From contig JBAQUF010000025.1 of assembly GCA_049297375.1 (NCBI GenBank), positions 1 to 20,889 on the forward strand: 20,889 nucleotides of DNA. The letters are read 5' to 3'. Both the position numbers and the translations under genes were made by a program. Numbering within the stretch: the first letter of the stretch is position 1; the number at the start of each line of letters is the position of its first letter. Under the pieces are notes generated by a model, which was given only the letters and a program-made list of their open reading frames with translations, searched no databases and was not told the origin of the DNA. Positions 20,567 through 20,889 of the stretch are shown piece after piece. Source of the DNA: JAAZNV01 sp049297375 (GTDB lineage: Bacteria > Patescibacteriota > WWE3 > UBA101185 > UBA10185).

Positions 20567-20889
20567 TTACCTTAGTGAGTAAGTTTTTTCCCAAACCAAT
20601 TTGCAATCACTTTGTATTTCGGCATCTTCAATAAACGATGCATATATTTCATTTATGAATATGGAAGTATTATATAAACTTCCTAATATTGTATCTAGGT
20701 GTTCAGTAATCTTTTTATACTCAAATACCTCATTTTTTATATTGCCTACGGTTATATGTGGGATAAATTTATCTAAAACACGCAAGTAACCATACTTGTA
20801 AATATATTCCTCTTCAACATTATCTGTTTTTCCTTCATGTATACGTACCAAGTCCTTTTCTCTTATATAACTGTCCCTAATAGGATTTA
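20567..20889 (-). CDS. 2H phosphoesterase/2'-5' RNA ligase-like protein, 5' end outside window
   Basis: The minus-strand frame is open to the right window edge, so the N-terminus is missing; about 106 C-terminal residues are visible. The segment KFIPHITVGNI contains an H-x-T-x-G motif typical of the second catalytic motif of the 2H phosphoesterase superfamily (ThpR/LigT-like), and VWEKTYSLR closes the protein. An in-frame TTG at 20851 exists, but the reading frame continues past it without a stop, and the first catalytic HxT motif would have to lie upstream. The family hydrolyses or ligates 2',5'- or cyclic phosphodiesters; the substrate here is unknown. Confidence 0.6.
   Translation of the reverse strand, partial: NPIRDSYIREKDLVRIHEGKTDNVEEEYIYKYGYLRVLDKFIPHITVGNIKNEVFEYKKITEHLDTILGSLYNTSIFINEIYASFIEDAEIQSDCKLVWEKTYSLR

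Overview
This 20.9-kb window is AT-rich bacterial chromosome read with the standard code: TGA is a genuine stop, for example at the rsmI/helD overlap and at the end of the ABC ATPase. The mix of core genes (leuS, rpmG, map, rsmI, dgkA), single-membrane envelope genes (DUF2207, SIMPL, a MacA/MacB-like exporter without an outer-membrane partner), very short spacers and scattered single tRNA genes suggests a reduced-genome bacterium. A member of the Candidate Phyla Radiation (Patescibacteria) fits well, but this is inference without a phylogeny. No phage, transposon, CRISPR or toxin-antitoxin locus is visible.

Layout. 1-453: tRNA-Glu cut by the left edge, then a small unidentified transcription unit on the minus strand with its own promoter and terminator. 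454-3947: a family 5 solute-binding protein, the minus-strand pair P-loop kinase-like protein and methionine aminopeptidase, and a SIMPL-domain protein. 3958-4125: a GC-rich, structured RNA candidate on the minus strand. 4159-6609: leuS, divergent from rpmG. 6897-11271: rsmI, a HelD-like helicase and a GT-C glycosyltransferase as an apparent operon. 11328-14647: DgkA, then an adaptor, ATPase and permease operon. 14671-15899: a DUF4430-like membrane protein, tRNA-Arg and a methyltransferase. 16064-16603: a mini-operon encoding a very acidic and a very basic small protein behind a terminator-like hairpin. 16646-18272: tRNA-Lys, an HD-domain hydrolase, a HAD phosphatase and a 47-residue basic protein. 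18314-20450: tRNA-Leu(CAG), tRNA-Leu(AAG), a DUF2207 protein, tRNA-Gly and tRNA-Phe. The right edge holds a partial 2H phosphoesterase-like gene.

Expression logic. Most first genes of transcription units have no Shine-Dalgarno sequence but have a -10-like box 5-12 nt before the ATG, which predicts leaderless mRNAs. Clear Shine-Dalgarno sequences occur almost only in front of tiny genes for charged proteins (16205, 16453, 18093). Two genes start 6 and 9 nt after the encoded CCA of a tRNA, so tRNA 3' processing itself could make their near-leaderless mRNAs.

The observations most worth following are the orphan structured RNA at 3958-4125, the attenuator-like acidic/basic mini-operon, the tRNA-linked leaderless genes, the A34 tRNA-Leu(AAG), and the promoter-to-terminator unit at 180-392. 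All family assignments come from reading motifs; no database search was run.
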